Assembly: GCF_019977335.1 (NCBI RefSeq)
Contig: NZ_AP024653.1
Location: 3,782,001 to 3,846,000, forward strand
Length of the DNA stretch: 64,000 nucleotides
Direction of reading: 5' to 3'
Source: Arthrobacter sp. NicSoilB4
Lineage (GTDB): Bacteria; Actinomycetota; Actinomycetes; Actinomycetales; Micrococcaceae
A program made the position numbers and the translations under genes. This document shows positions 16,123 through 24,412 of this stretch, piece after piece. How positions within the stretch are numbered: position 1 is the first letter of the stretch; every line of letters starts with the position of its first letter. The notes beneath the pieces were generated by a model, which searched no databases, was not told the origin of the DNA, and worked only from the letters and a program-made list of their open reading frames with translations.

Positions 16123-17124
16123 TCAGAGGGTGACGACGATCTTGCCCTTGGCGTGGCCCTGCTCCAGCGCGGCAAAGGCCTCGGCGATCCGGGCGAACGG
16201 ATAGCTACTGTCCACGACCGGCTGCAGCTGGCCGGCGTCGACGAGCGCTGCCAGGTAGCGCAGGCCGTCCCCGCTTGGGTGCATAAACAGGTAGCGGTAG
16301 CTGGCCTTCGCCTTGCGGGCACGCCCGCGGATGCCCAGGCTCATGACCCAGAACACTGCAGTGATCCAAGGCGGCGCGTCAAGGTCCTTCGTCGCGGTGA
16401 GTGGCTCCGGAACCCCGGCGATGGAGACCACCCGCCCGCCCGGACGGAGGATGCGGAAGGATTTCTTGAGCGTTGCGCCGCCTACCAGGTCCAGCACGGC
16501 GTCGAAATCGCGCAGCACCCCGGCGAAGTCCTCCCGGGTGTAGTCGATGACTCGGTCCGCGCCCAGCCGCCGCACCAGGGCCTCCCCTCGGGCCGAGGCC
16601 GTAGCCGTGACCACGGCGCCCAAATGCTTGGCGAGCTGGATGGCCAGGGTCCCCACGCCCCCTGCACCGCCGGAGATGAAGAGCCTGGTACCGGGTCCGA
16701 CGGCGAGTTCGTCGCGGAGGGCCTGCAGCGCGGTCAGCCCGGCCAGCGGCAGGCCCGCGGCATCGGCGAAGCCAAGTGAGGCCGGCATGGCGGCCACCAA
16801 TTCCTGCTGCACGCACACCAGCTCGGCGAAGGCACCCAGCCTGCGCTTGTCCACGCGGGCGTAGACGCGGTCCCCGATGGCGAAGCGGCTGGGCCCGGGC
16901 CCGACTGCCTCGACCGTTCCGGCAAGTTCACAGCCAGCGACGATCGGCAGCCGGAAGTGGCTGATGGGACGGAGCGCGCCCTGACGGAGCTTGAAGTCGA
17001 CGGGGTTCAGGCCCGCCGCGGCGACCCTGATCCTGACATCGCCCGGGCCGGGCCGGGGAGCCGGAACGTCCCGGAGCTCCATGGCGCCCGGCCCGCCGTA
17101 ACGAGTAAGGACATAGGCACGCAT
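16123..17124 (-). CDS. NAD(P)-dependent quinone oxidoreductase-like MDR protein
   Basis: 333 residues of the zinc-free medium-chain dehydrogenase family. The N-terminal GroES-like fold contains GLNPVDFKLRQG. The Rossmann fold has the cofactor motif GGAGGVG (about 152-158). A ...GHAKGKIVV C-terminus completes it. The lack of structural-zinc Cys residues fits QOR/zeta-crystallin enzymes that reduce quinones or enones with NADPH. Its start lies 2 bp after the stop of the HD-domain gene, so the two are probably cotranscribed. Confidence 0.88.
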   Translation of the reverse strand: MRAYVLTRYGGPGAMELRDVPAPRPGPGDVRIRVAAAGLNPVDFKLRQGALRPISHFRLPIVAGCELAGTVEAVGPGPSRFAIGDRVYARVDKRRLGAFAELVCVQQELVAAMPASLGFADAAGLPLAGLTALQALRDELAVGPGTRLFISGGAGGVGTLAIQLAKHLGAVVTATASARGEALVRRLGADRVIDYTREDFAGVLRDFDAVLDLVGGATLKKSFRILRPGGRVVSIAGVPEPLTATKDLDAPPWITAVFWVMSLGIRGRARKAKASYRYLFMHPSGDGLRYLAALVDAGQLQPVVDSSYPFARIAEAFAALEQGHAKGKIVVTL

Positions 17125-17126
17125 GC

Positions 17127-17801
17127 TCAGTCCGGGGCGGGCTCAGTTTCGTCGGCAGGACTCCCGCCGGGTGCAGCCGCCCCCGCTCCTGCCGGGGCGT
17201 CGTCGTAGGAGAGGTTCTCGTAGTCAGTGTCGTCCGCTTCGTCGAGCATGTCGTCGAGTTCCTCCAGCAGCCACGGGTTGATCCGGGCCAGGATCTTCCG
17301 GGTTTCCTCCACCGGAACCGCGGCGTACAGCACCGGGCGGGCGTCGTTGTAGCGGGTGACCGGCGGCTTGTCCGGCCACTTCTCGGCCAGCGCCTTGACG
17401 CGCTCCGGGAGGGAATTGTGCGCGTTGTCGGCGATCTTCACCAGGGTGGCGTCGTGGTCCTCGGCGATGTAGCGGATGCCGGCCTGGTAATCGTCCGGGT
17501 TCTCGTGCAGGCGCTTGGTGACGCGCTCGATGATGTCCACGGCCCGCTCGGAGACACCCATGTCCAGCAGCGCCTGCCGGGTCATTGGAGTGTCCTCGGC
17601 AATGTCGTGCAGGTACCCGGCGATCCGGATGTCGTCGTCGAAGTCCGCCAGGGCATCCCCGACGGCGATCACGTGGTCACGGTAGGGGCGCTTGAGCTTG
17701 TCCTTCTGCCGGTTGTGGGCCACCTCGGCGAGGACCTTGGCCGTCTCGACGGTAAAACTCGGCTGCGGGCTGCGCGCTTCGATGAACTCTGGTTCTGACA
17801 T
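17127..17801 (-). CDS. HD-domain hydrolase, (p)ppGpp hydrolase-like
   Basis: 224 residues. The metal-binding pattern is His43 (YRDHVI), His65-Asp66 (GYLHDIAEDT, with the Glu-Asp pair of RelA/SpoT hydrolase domains) and Asp125 (KIADNAHN). This order and spacing match the hydrolase half of RelA/SpoT and the stand-alone MESH1-type enzymes, which use Mn2+ to remove pyrophosphate from (p)ppGpp. There is no synthetase domain. The C-terminal ~40 residues are acidic and low-complexity. It sits between gluQ and the quinone oxidoreductase on the same strand. The substrate remains inferred. Confidence 0.75.
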   Translation of the reverse strand: MSEPEFIEARSPQPSFTVETAKVLAEVAHNRQKDKLKRPYRDHVIAVGDALADFDDDIRIAGYLHDIAEDTPMTRQALLDMGVSERAVDIIERVTKRLHENPDDYQAGIRYIAEDHDATLVKIADNAHNSLPERVKALAEKWPDKPPVTRYNDARPVLYAAVPVEETRKILARINPWLLEELDDMLDEADDTDYENLSYDDAPAGAGAAAPGGSPADETEPAPD

Positions 17802-17810
17802 GCTTCCAGC

Positions 17811-18707
17811 CTACGCGTGCGGCCCGCCCAGCCCGGGCCATACCCACGGATCCCGGGGCAGCGCGGCGGGGTCGAACACAGCAAGTGCGTGCTCGAGCGG
17901 CCCGTCGGGCAACCCCAGGGAGGCGAGCAGCGCGTCCCGCACCTCATCCGCAGGAATCCCGGCCGCCGCGAGGTCGGTGAGCGTGACGGCACCGTCGCGT
18001 TTGGCCAGCCGGGCGCCGTCGGCGTTCAGCACCAAGGGAACATGCGCATATTCCGGAACGGGCATATTCAAGAGGGAGGCAAGGTAGGCCTGTCGGGGCG
18101 TGGAGGGCAGCAGGTCGTCGCCGCGGACCACCTGGTCGATGCCCTGGGCGGCGTCGTCCACGACTACGGCGAGGTTGTAGGCCGTCACGCCGTCGTTGCG
18201 GCGGAGCACAAAGTCATCCACCATACCGGTGTAGCTGCCGTGCAGCACGTCCTGCACCGCCGCCTCCGTGACGGCCGACCGGAGCCGGACCGCCGCAGGC
18301 CTGACGGAACGCTTCGCCTCACGTTCGGCCGCGGACAGGTCGCGGCATGTGCCGGGGTAAGCCCCCTGTGGGGCATGCGGCGCGGAGGGAGCCTCCTGGA
18401 TTTCGCGCCGTGTGCAGTAGCACTCGTACGTGAGACCCGCCGCTTCCAGCCGGGCGATCGCGTCCGCGTAGAGGGGTCCGCGGTCGGTCTGGCGGACCAC
18501 TCCCCCGTCCCACGTCACGCCGACGGCGGCGAGATCGCGGAGCTGCTCCGCCTCCGCGCCGGCCCGGGCCCGGTCCAGGTCCTCGACGCGCATCAGGAAC
18601 CGCCGGCCGGTGGACCGGGCGAAGAGCCAGGCGAGGATCGCCGTGCGGAGGTTGCCGACATGGAGTTCACCGGAGGGGCTGGGGGCGAAGCGGCCGGCAG
18701 ACGTCAT
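17811..18707 (-). CDS. gluQ: Glutamyl-Q tRNA(Asp) synthetase
   Basis: 298 residues, the length of GluQ-RS, which is a GluRS catalytic core lacking the anticodon-binding domain. It attaches glutamate to the queuosine of tRNA(Asp). Seen: N-terminal GRFAPSPSGELHVGNLRTA (HIGH-type signature as HVGN), MRVEDLDRAR, a zinc site CYC ... YPGTC near 110-135, and RLAKRDG in place of KMSKS. It starts at the ATG before TSAGRF. It is the first gene of a likely operon with the HD and MDR genes, spaced 9 bp from the HD gene. Confidence 0.9.
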   Translation of the reverse strand: MTSAGRFAPSPSGELHVGNLRTAILAWLFARSTGRRFLMRVEDLDRARAGAEAEQLRDLAAVGVTWDGGVVRQTDRGPLYADAIARLEAAGLTYECYCTRREIQEAPSAPHAPQGAYPGTCRDLSAAEREAKRSVRPAAVRLRSAVTEAAVQDVLHGSYTGMVDDFVLRRNDGVTAYNLAVVVDDAAQGIDQVVRGDDLLPSTPRQAYLASLLNMPVPEYAHVPLVLNADGARLAKRDGAVTLTDLAAAGIPADEVRDALLASLGLPDGPLEHALAVFDPAALPRDPWVWPGLGGPHA

Positions 18708-19102
18708 GCCACCAGCCTATGCGCAGCAACACAAGAGCCCCTCAGCTACCGATGACTTCGGGAAAACCGACGTCGGTGGCTCAGGGGCTCTTGCCGTGCC
18801 GGGCCCGGGGCGTTGCTCCGGGCCATGGCACTGCGAATCGGGGGAACTGCTGTTGCGGCACTTTGTGCAGAAAGACGATGGTGTGAACAAGAGTCAATCA
18901 GCGGGCGGGTTCCTTGCGGGAAGCCTCATCCAAGGTCCGGGTGGTGTGCCGGGGTACTTGTAGCCTGTCGGGATCCGGCGGTGGCCGGCGTCCCTTTGTT
19001 GTCACTATTTCAACAGAAGCCATACAGTAGGCGCAATGGACTTAGGTTGAACTGGTCAATCTGATCAAGTCTGGCCGCAGCGACGTACAGGGAGTAGTCA
19101 CA
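18708..19102. other. 395-bp gap between divergent gluQ and Lrp genes
   Basis: No convincing ORF. The left part carries two strong adjacent hairpins (see 18733-18831). The right part is AT-richer and ends in the TTG start of the Lrp gene with AGGGAG upstream. A TGGTCA-ATC-TGATCA dyad in the sequence just before it could be an autoregulatory Lrp-type site. Confidence 0.5.
18733..18831. other. Two adjacent hairpins upstream of gluQ
   Basis: The first pairs 18733-18752 (AAGAGCCCCT...) with 18773-18792 (...AGGGGCTCTT), 18 of 20 positions complementary, with an inner 12-bp palindrome ACCGACGTCGGT at 18766-18777. The second pairs GTGCC-g-GGCCCGG (18796-18808) with CCGGGCC-at-GGCAC (18818-18831). 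They could be terminators of an unseen small transcript, a gluQ leader structure, or a palindromic repeat. Confidence 0.45.
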
Positions 19103-19561
19103 TTGCAGGAACTTGATTCGACGGACCGGCGAATTCTCCTCGCCCTCGACGAAGATCCCCGGCTGCCGATCATGGTGCTGGCCCAGAAACTGGGGCTGGC
19201 GCGCGGCACGGTGCAGTCGCGCCTGGAGCGGATGACGGCGTCAGGCGCCCTGCGTGCCAACAGCAGCCGGGTGCTGCCCTCGGCGCTGGGCCGGGGCGTG
19301 GCGGCGTCAGTCAGCGCCGAACTGGACCAGAGCCACCTGAATGAGGCGATCGCCGCGCTGCGGAACATCCCGGAGGTCCTCGAGTGCCACGCCCCCGCTG
19401 GCGAGACTGACCTGCTCATTCGGGTGGTGGCGAAGAGCCCGGACGATCTGTACCGCGTTTCCGAGGAAATCCGGCTCTGCCCGGGAATTGTGCGGACCTC
19501 CACCAGCATGTTCCTCCGCGAGGTCATCCCCTACCGGACCACGGGGCTGCTGGGTTCCTGA
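19103..19561 (+). CDS. Lrp/AsnC-family transcriptional regulator
   Basis: 152 residues from a TTG start with AGGGAG upstream. The HTH (LDSTDRRILLALDEDPRLPIMVLAQKLGLARGTVQSRLERM) is followed by the RAM/ligand domain (VLECHAPAGETDLLIRVVAKSPDDLYRV). Such proteins form octamers that sense amino acids or related ligands. No target gene is adjacent on its strand. It is convergent with the other Lrp/AsnC gene at 19581-20036. Targets are unknown. Confidence 0.88.
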   Translation: MQELDSTDRRILLALDEDPRLPIMVLAQKLGLARGTVQSRLERMTASGALRANSSRVLPSALGRGVAASVSAELDQSHLNEAIAALRNIPEVLECHAPAGETDLLIRVVAKSPDDLYRVSEEIRLCPGIVRTSTSMFLREVIPYRTTGLLGS

Positions 19562-19580
19562 AGCCTCCGCGGTTCCTCGG

Positions 19581-20036
19581 CTAGACGGGCGGGCCGATAT
19601 TGGTCTTCAGGTTCTTCATCACCAGGGTCGAGGTGAGCCGCTCGACGCCGGGCAGCGAGGTCAGCTCGCTGTCGTAGAAGCGCTGGTAGGCGGGCAGGTC
19701 CTCGGCGATGACTTTCAGCAAGTAGTCGGGGGAACCGAACAATCGCTGTGCCTCCACGATATTCGGGTTGTCCGCCACGCGGTTCTCGAAGATCTCCATC
19801 GTTGCCCGGTCCACCTGGCGCAGCGTAACGAACACGATCGCCTCAAACCCCAGCCCGACGGCGGCAGGATCGATGTCCGCCCGGTAGCCGCGGATGACGC
19901 CGGATGCCTCCAGGTCGCGGAGCCGCCGGTGGCAGGGCGCCACGGTCAATCCCACCTTGGCGGCGAGTGCCGTGGCCGTCATACGGCCGTCCTCTTTGAG
20001 GTAGCGCAAAATACTTCTGTCCAAATGGTCAACCAC
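19581..20036 (-). CDS. Lrp/AsnC-family regulator, probable controller of the LysE-type exporter
   Basis: 152 residues. The HTH is LDRSILRYLKEDGRMTATALAAKVGLTVAPCHRRLRDLEASGVI, followed by the RAM domain with GSPDYLLKVIAEDL. It is divergent from the LysE-type gene with 103 bp between starts, the classic lysG/lrp-lysE arrangement in which the regulator activates an amino-acid exporter when its substrate accumulates. It is only distantly similar to the neighbouring Lrp gene at 19103. Confidence 0.9.
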   Translation of the reverse strand: MVDHLDRSILRYLKEDGRMTATALAAKVGLTVAPCHRRLRDLEASGVIRGYRADIDPAAVGLGFEAIVFVTLRQVDRATMEIFENRVADNPNIVEAQRLFGSPDYLLKVIAEDLPAYQRFYDSELTSLPGVERLTSTLVMKNLKTNIGPPV

Positions 20037-20139
20037 GCAATAATCTTACCCGTTCAGGGCATTTTTCCGCGAAAAGAGGGAACACTTCCGGCGCAATATT
20101 TCCTAGACTTTTCCTGTAGCCAAGCGTCAGGAGAGCGCC

Positions 20140-20790
20140 ATGAACCCCCAACTGTTTGTCGCCTTTCTGGTGGTCGCCGGCGCCCTCGCGTGCACGCCGG
20201 GGGTGGACTGGGCGTACTCCATCACCGCAGGACTGAAGCAGCGCAGCTTCGTGCCCGCGGTCGCGGGGCTCTGCGGCGGCTACGTGCTGCACACGGCGCT
20301 CCTGGTCGCTGGTCTGGCGGCCCTGCTGACAGGCATTCCCGGGGTGCTGGGGTGGCTGACGGTGGCCGGCGCGGCCTACCTTCTCTGGCTCGGACTCACC
20401 ACCATCCGGTCCTGGCGCGGCGCGAGTTTCGGCAGCGCAGAGGTGCGGGCGCCGGCGAATCAGTTCCGGACGTTCCTGCAGGGCATGGGCACGAGCGGCA
20501 TCAACCCGAAGGGGTTGCTGTTCTATGTGGCCCTGGTGCCGCAGTTTGTCAGCCCGGAGGCGTCCCTCCCCGTCCCGGTGCAGTCCGGGCTCCTGGGCCT
20601 GACGTTTGTCCTGCTGGTTGCCGTGGTCTACACCTGCGTTGCACTGCTGGCCCGCAAACTGCTGCACTCCCGGCCGGGAGCGGCGCGGAAAGTGACGCTT
20701 TCCAGCGGCATCATCATGGTCGCGCTCGGCGCCGTCCTGCTGTCGGAGCAGCTGCTGCCGCTCCTGGGCCACGCCCTGTCACTCGGCTGA
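20140..20790 (+). CDS. LysE/RhtB-family amino-acid exporter
   Basis: 216 residues with about six hydrophobic segments. The N-terminal signature (ALACTPGVDWAYSITAGLKQR) corresponds to the TPGP-x-GLxxG region of LysE/RhtB translocators. GMGTSGINPKGLLFYVALVPQFV is the second conserved block. These proteins export amino acids such as lysine, threonine, homoserine or branched-chain residues using the proton gradient. The divergent Lrp/AsnC gene is its likely activator. Substrate is not determined. Confidence 0.9.
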   Translation: MNPQLFVAFLVVAGALACTPGVDWAYSITAGLKQRSFVPAVAGLCGGYVLHTALLVAGLAALLTGIPGVLGWLTVAGAAYLLWLGLTTIRSWRGASFGSAEVRAPANQFRTFLQGMGTSGINPKGLLFYVALVPQFVSPEASLPVPVQSGLLGLTFVLLVAVVYTCVALLARKLLHSRPGAARKVTLSSGIIMVALGAVLLSEQLLPLLGHALSLG

Positions 20791-20819
20791 GGCCGCGCCG
20801 CCCGCCGGAACCCATCGGG

Positions 20820-21176
20820 TCACTTGCGCGGCATGTACCACTCGGTAAATGCCGTGGCACGGCCGTCGACCGTGAGCTGGATGATCCAGAGGTTGTCATA
20901 GCTGCGGCTGTCCCCGCGGTAGTCGGTGCGGCCCTGCACGAAGGCCCTCCCGCCGTCGACCCCCAGCAGGGTCCACTCAAAGGTCCAGTCCCCCGGCACA
21001 TCGCCCGCGGCGATCCAGCGCTCCACGATCTGCTCCCGCCCGGTCCACGGCTCGGGATCATCAGGTCTCGTGGCATACACGGCGTCCTCGGTGAAGAGGG
21101 CCCTGATGTCAACCGGATCGTTCGACGTCCAGGCGGCGATGTAGTGCTGCACCCAGCGCGCTGACGCATCTCTCAT
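20820..21176 (-). CDS. NTF2-like (SnoaL-type) small protein
   Basis: 118 residues with the NTF2/SnoaL-like pattern: helix WVQHYIAAWTSNDPVDIRALFTEDAVY, then WTGREQIVERW and a long curved sheet ending in TEWYMPRK. Members include ketosteroid-isomerase-like enzymes and many uncharacterised proteins. No catalytic assignment is possible. It lies alone between the LysE gene (convergent) and a hypothetical gene on the same strand. Confidence 0.75.
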   Translation of the reverse strand: MRDASARWVQHYIAAWTSNDPVDIRALFTEDAVYATRPDDPEPWTGREQIVERWIAAGDVPGDWTFEWTLLGVDGGRAFVQGRTDYRGDSRSYDNLWIIQLTVDGRATAFTEWYMPRK

Positions 21177-21250
21177 CCCTCGTTTTTACTCCCTGCTTCC
21201 GCGGGCCCGCAAGGGTCATGGAGCCGGATCGAAACGAGTTCGCCAAGGAT

Positions 21251-22240
21251 TCATTCGCCGTCGGCCCGGCCGTACTCGCGGTCCCAGAGCTCGTGCAGTT
21301 CGGCATCCTTCCGGATGGCCTTGACCGTCTCCAGATCGGCAGGCGGGCGGTGCTGCCAGTCCCGCCGGTTCAGGGCCCTCCGCCCGTCGTCCAGGAGCAG
21401 GAGGGCCCTGTCCGTCAGGGCATCACCGCGGAGCGTGAAGTCGGTCTTCCGGCGGCGCAGGACTTCCTGCAGGGCGGCACGGGCGGCCGCATTGGCACCA
21501 AGTTTGCGCAGCGAGCGCGCCCGGATCAGGAGCAGGGCGGCCGAGAGGTCATCCCCGTTGAGCAGTCCCTCAGTGTCCTCCACGACGTCCGCATCCCGCC
21601 CCAGCGAAGCGGCCAGTGAGCAGCGCGCCAAGGCCAGCGGCAACGACGGCGGCAATCCGGTCAGCGCCGCGAGGGCGGCCTCCCGCTGTCCGGTCTCGCG
21701 CAGCGCGTGGGACCAGGCCAGGAACACCGCCTCCTCACTGAACAGGACCGGAACTTCGACCCGCTCGGCGACGGTTACCCGGGTTACAACACGGGCCAGG
21801 TAGGTGAAAGCGTACCGGTTCGCGTCGTCGTCGTTCCTGGTGAGCAGGCCGCGCTGGAGCAGTTCGGAGGCGCGCAGGTGGCCGCCCTGGACATAGCTCA
21901 GCAATCCGGCCGTCAGGTAGCACAGCCCGGCCCACCCGGGCTGTGAGTGTGCCAGAGCGATGAGCCGGTCCGGGTCCGAGTTGCCGAAGATGGCGGCATG
22001 CACGGCCTTGGTGGCCTTGGATGGCGACCTGCCCGCCACTTTGCCGAGCCGCGGCGCACCACCCTCCACGGGCAGGGTGCCGCGGATCCGCCCCGCCAGG
22101 ACACCGGTCACCGCCACTCCCACCCCTTCGGCGAGATCGCGGACAGGCGTCCGGATGACCGGTGTGCGGAACGGTGTGAGGTCGCGGTGGTCCCGGTACA
22201 GGGCCGGGCGCGGTGCGGATTCTCCTGGTTCGGAGCTCAT
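21251..22240 (-). CDS. Hypothetical helical-repeat protein
   Basis: 329 residues of unrecognised family. After a basic N-terminus the chain is Ala/Leu/Arg-rich and nearly all-helical, with paired-helix units such as AWSHALRETGQREAALAALTGL and LIRARSLRKLGANAAARAALQEVLRRR that read like degenerate TPR repeats. It has no signal peptide or membrane segment. It is probably a cytoplasmic scaffold or adaptor, but nothing supports a specific role. It is on the same strand as the DUF456 gene 38 bp upstream, so possibly cotranscribed. Confidence 0.6.
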   Translation of the reverse strand: MSSEPGESAPRPALYRDHRDLTPFRTPVIRTPVRDLAEGVGVAVTGVLAGRIRGTLPVEGGAPRLGKVAGRSPSKATKAVHAAIFGNSDPDRLIALAHSQPGWAGLCYLTAGLLSYVQGGHLRASELLQRGLLTRNDDDANRYAFTYLARVVTRVTVAERVEVPVLFSEEAVFLAWSHALRETGQREAALAALTGLPPSLPLALARCSLAASLGRDADVVEDTEGLLNGDDLSAALLLIRARSLRKLGANAAARAALQEVLRRRKTDFTLRGDALTDRALLLLDDGRRALNRRDWQHRPPADLETVKAIRKDAELHELWDREYGRADGE

Positions 22241-22278
22241 ACGTCCATGCTAATGGGCGCGGGGAGGCGGCGGGCAGA

Positions 22279-22779
22279 CTAGGCGGCGGCCGAAATCCAT
22301 ACGCCGATCACCCAGGTGCTGCCGGCGAGGCACGCGAGCCCGAACTCGACGATCATTCCCAGGCCCGTGGCCTTCAGCGCGGCCCCGCTGGAGGCCACTG
22401 CGGTGCCGAAAGCCCGGGTGCGGTGCAGTTCGCTCAGCAGCAGGCCGGCGGCGAAACCGATGAACAGTCCCACCACGGGGATGATGAACATCCCCACAAC
22501 CCCGAAGACCAGTCCGGCCACCACCGAGCGGCTGGGAATGTTGTGCTCCTTGAGTTTCCGGCCGGTCAGGACCGCGCTGGCGGCCATCCCGGCCAGGACG
22601 AAGACCATACCGATCCCGAACACCACCCAGCCGGTGGTCCCGGCGCCTCCCCAGATGGCCCACGACAGCAGGCTCAGCCCGATCAGGATGCTGCCGGGAA
22701 GCACGGGGATGACGGTCCCGGCCACGCCCACCAGGATGGCGAGGCCGCACAGGGTCGTCACAACAGTCTCGGGGTTCAT
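22279..22779 (-). CDS. DUF456 integral membrane protein
   Basis: 166 residues with four to five hydrophobic helices. DUF456 features: AGTVIPVLPGSILIGLSLLSWAI near the start and GMFIIPVVGLFIGFAAGLLLSELHR in the middle with glycine-zipper-like spacing. Function of the family is unknown. The first ATG (before NPETVV) gives the usual family length. Confidence 0.85.
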   Translation of the reverse strand: MNPETVVTTLCGLAILVGVAGTVIPVLPGSILIGLSLLSWAIWGGAGTTGWVVFGIGMVFVLAGMAASAVLTGRKLKEHNIPSRSVVAGLVFGVVGMFIIPVVGLFIGFAAGLLLSELHRTRAFGTAVASSGAALKATGLGMIVEFGLACLAGSTWVIGVWISAAA

Positions 22780-22843
22780 CGCCCCAGTCTATGGTTCGGA
22801 TGGCACTGCGACGGCCGCCGGAAGCGAAGAAGCCATGAAGCGG

Positions 22844-22880
22844 CGACGGCGCCGCATCCCCCAGGGAAGCGGCGCCGTCG
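22844..22880 (-). terminator. Terminator of malic enzyme gene
   Basis: CGACGGCGCCGC pairs perfectly over 12 bp with GCGGCGCCGTCG around a 13-nt loop, 18 bp beyond the malic enzyme stop on the minus strand. Confidence 0.65.
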
Positions 22881-22898
22881 TCGTGTGTTCAGCTGTGG

Positions 22899-24110
22899 CT
22901 ATTCGGCTTCGACCGCCGCGGCGACGGCGGCGGACACTGCCGGCGCCACCCGCGGGTCCAGCGGGCTGGGGACGATGTAGTCGGCCGAGAGGTCCTCGTC
23001 GGCCAGCGCGGCGATGGCGCGGGCCGCAGCCAGCTTCATGGCCGGCGTGATCCGGCGGGCGCCGGCGTCGAGGGCTCCGCGGAAGATGCCGGGGAACGCG
23101 AGGACGTTGTTGATCTGGTTCGGGAAATCGCTGCGGCCGGTGGCCACGACGGCGGCGTACCGGCGTGCGACCTCCGGAAGGACCTCCGGGTCCGGGTTGG
23201 ACAGGGCGAACACGATCGAGTCCTGGCTCATGAGCTTGAGGTGCTCCTCGGCCAGCTTGGACGAGGAGACGCCGATGAACACGTCGGCGTCCAGCAGGGC
23301 TTCGGCGGGGCCGCCGGAGACGCCGCGCGGGTTGCCGCTGGCGGCCAGCTGGGCCTTCTTGCTGGCGGGATCGGCGGCGATGTCCGCCCGCTCGCTGTTG
23401 AGAACCCCGCGGGAGTCCAGCAGCACTACGTCGGTGATCCCGGCGGTGAGCAGCATCTGCGCGACGGCAATCCCGGCGGCGCCGGCGCCCGAGACGACCA
23501 CGCGCAGCGTCTCAATGTCACGGCCGGTCACCTTGGCGGCGCCGGTCAGCGCGGCGAGGACCACGACGGCGGTGCCGTGCTGGTCATCGTGCATGACGGG
23601 GCAATCGAGGGCCTCGATGAGCTTGTCCTCGAGTTCGAAGCAGCGCGGCGCCGAGACGTCTTCGAGGTTGACGGCGCCGAAGCTCGGGCGCAGCCGGACG
23701 AGGGTCTCCACAATCTCGTCGACGTTGGTGGTGTTGAGCACCAGCGGGATGGAGTCGAGCTGGCCGAAGGCCTTGAACAGGGCCGACTTGCCCTCCATCA
23801 CGGGCAGCGAGGCGCTGGCGCCAATGTCGCCCAGGCCGAGGACGGCGGTGCCGTCGCTGACGACGACGACCAGGCGCTGGGCCCAGGTGAGGGTCTTGGC
23901 GAGCTCCGGGTCGGCGGCGATGGCGCGGCTGACCTGGGCAACACCCGGCGTGTAGGCGATGGAAAGGTCGCGCTTGCTGGCCAGCGGCACGGTGCTGGCG
24001 ATGGAAAGCTTGCCGCCGTGGTGGGATGCGAAAATTTCCTCGTCGCTGAGCGCGGCTACGGTCTCTGCGGGGGAAGTGGAGTCGGTGGGGATGATCGTTT
24101 CAGTGGACAC
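22899..24110 (-). CDS. NAD(P)-dependent malic enzyme (short form)
   Basis: 403 residues, the size of bacterial single-domain malic enzymes without a phosphotransacetylase tail. It decarboxylates malate to pyruvate in the cytoplasm. Seen: the malic N-domain motif YTPGVAQVSRAIA; NLEDVSAPRCFELE for metal binding; CPVMHDDQHGTAVVVLAALTGA; and the Rossmann motif GAGAAGIAVA. Downstream is a strong terminator. Upstream on the same strand is a TetR gene with a 302-bp gap holding a TGGTCTAGACCA palindrome, so regulation by that or a similar protein is possible. Cofactor preference cannot be judged. Confidence 0.92.
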   Translation of the reverse strand: MSTETIIPTDSTSPAETVAALSDEEIFASHHGGKLSIASTVPLASKRDLSIAYTPGVAQVSRAIAADPELAKTLTWAQRLVVVVSDGTAVLGLGDIGASASLPVMEGKSALFKAFGQLDSIPLVLNTTNVDEIVETLVRLRPSFGAVNLEDVSAPRCFELEDKLIEALDCPVMHDDQHGTAVVVLAALTGAAKVTGRDIETLRVVVSGAGAAGIAVAQMLLTAGITDVVLLDSRGVLNSERADIAADPASKKAQLAASGNPRGVSGGPAEALLDADVFIGVSSSKLAEEHLKLMSQDSIVFALSNPDPEVLPEVARRYAAVVATGRSDFPNQINNVLAFPGIFRGALDAGARRITPAMKLAAARAIAALADEDLSADYIVPSPLDPRVAPAVSAAVAAAVEAE

Positions 24111-24412
24111 GTCGTTGTCTCCTGGGGCTCACCGTGGGCGTACGGCTCATGGAAGCTCAAGCACAGGCGTGCTCAAGATGGTCTGGGGAACGTCGGCAGG
24201 GACCCGAGGTTGGTGGGTCTGCGGTGAAGCTCCGGATACTGCAGGCGGACGGGCCGCTCCGGTTCTGCAATGGTAAACAAAACATCCCGGGCTCAAGGTG
24301 TCACACGACACACCCGGGCAGCTGGTGAAACGTTTATCCAGCCGTTTTAGTGAACCGGATCACCGAAAAGTGCCGTTACTGGCGGGTAAAAAATCAGATT
24401 GGTCTAGACCAG
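24111..24412. other. Malic enzyme upstream region
   Basis: A 302-bp non-coding stretch between the TetR stop and the malic enzyme start. It includes CCCGGG copies flanking a GTGTC/GACAC dyad around 24288-24318 and an AT-richer segment with a run of six A (T on the minus strand) at 24388-24393. The TGGTCTAGACCA palindrome lies at its TetR end. No ORF is supported. Confidence 0.5.
24400..24411. promoter_or_regulatory. TGGTCTAGACCA palindrome after the TetR stop codon
   Basis: A perfect 12-bp palindrome that resembles the TGGTC-n-GACCA core of FadR-type GntR operators but with a 2-bp centre. It lies between the TetR stop and the malic enzyme promoter region. An operator for the TetR protein or another regulator is plausible. 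As a terminator stem it would be weak. Confidence 0.35.

Noticed and set aside
24388..24411. Palindrome plus T-run on the minus strand as a rho-independent terminator of the TetR gene
   Set aside because: Without a loop the 12-bp palindrome folds only into a 4-bp stem, too weak. An operator reading is preferred.
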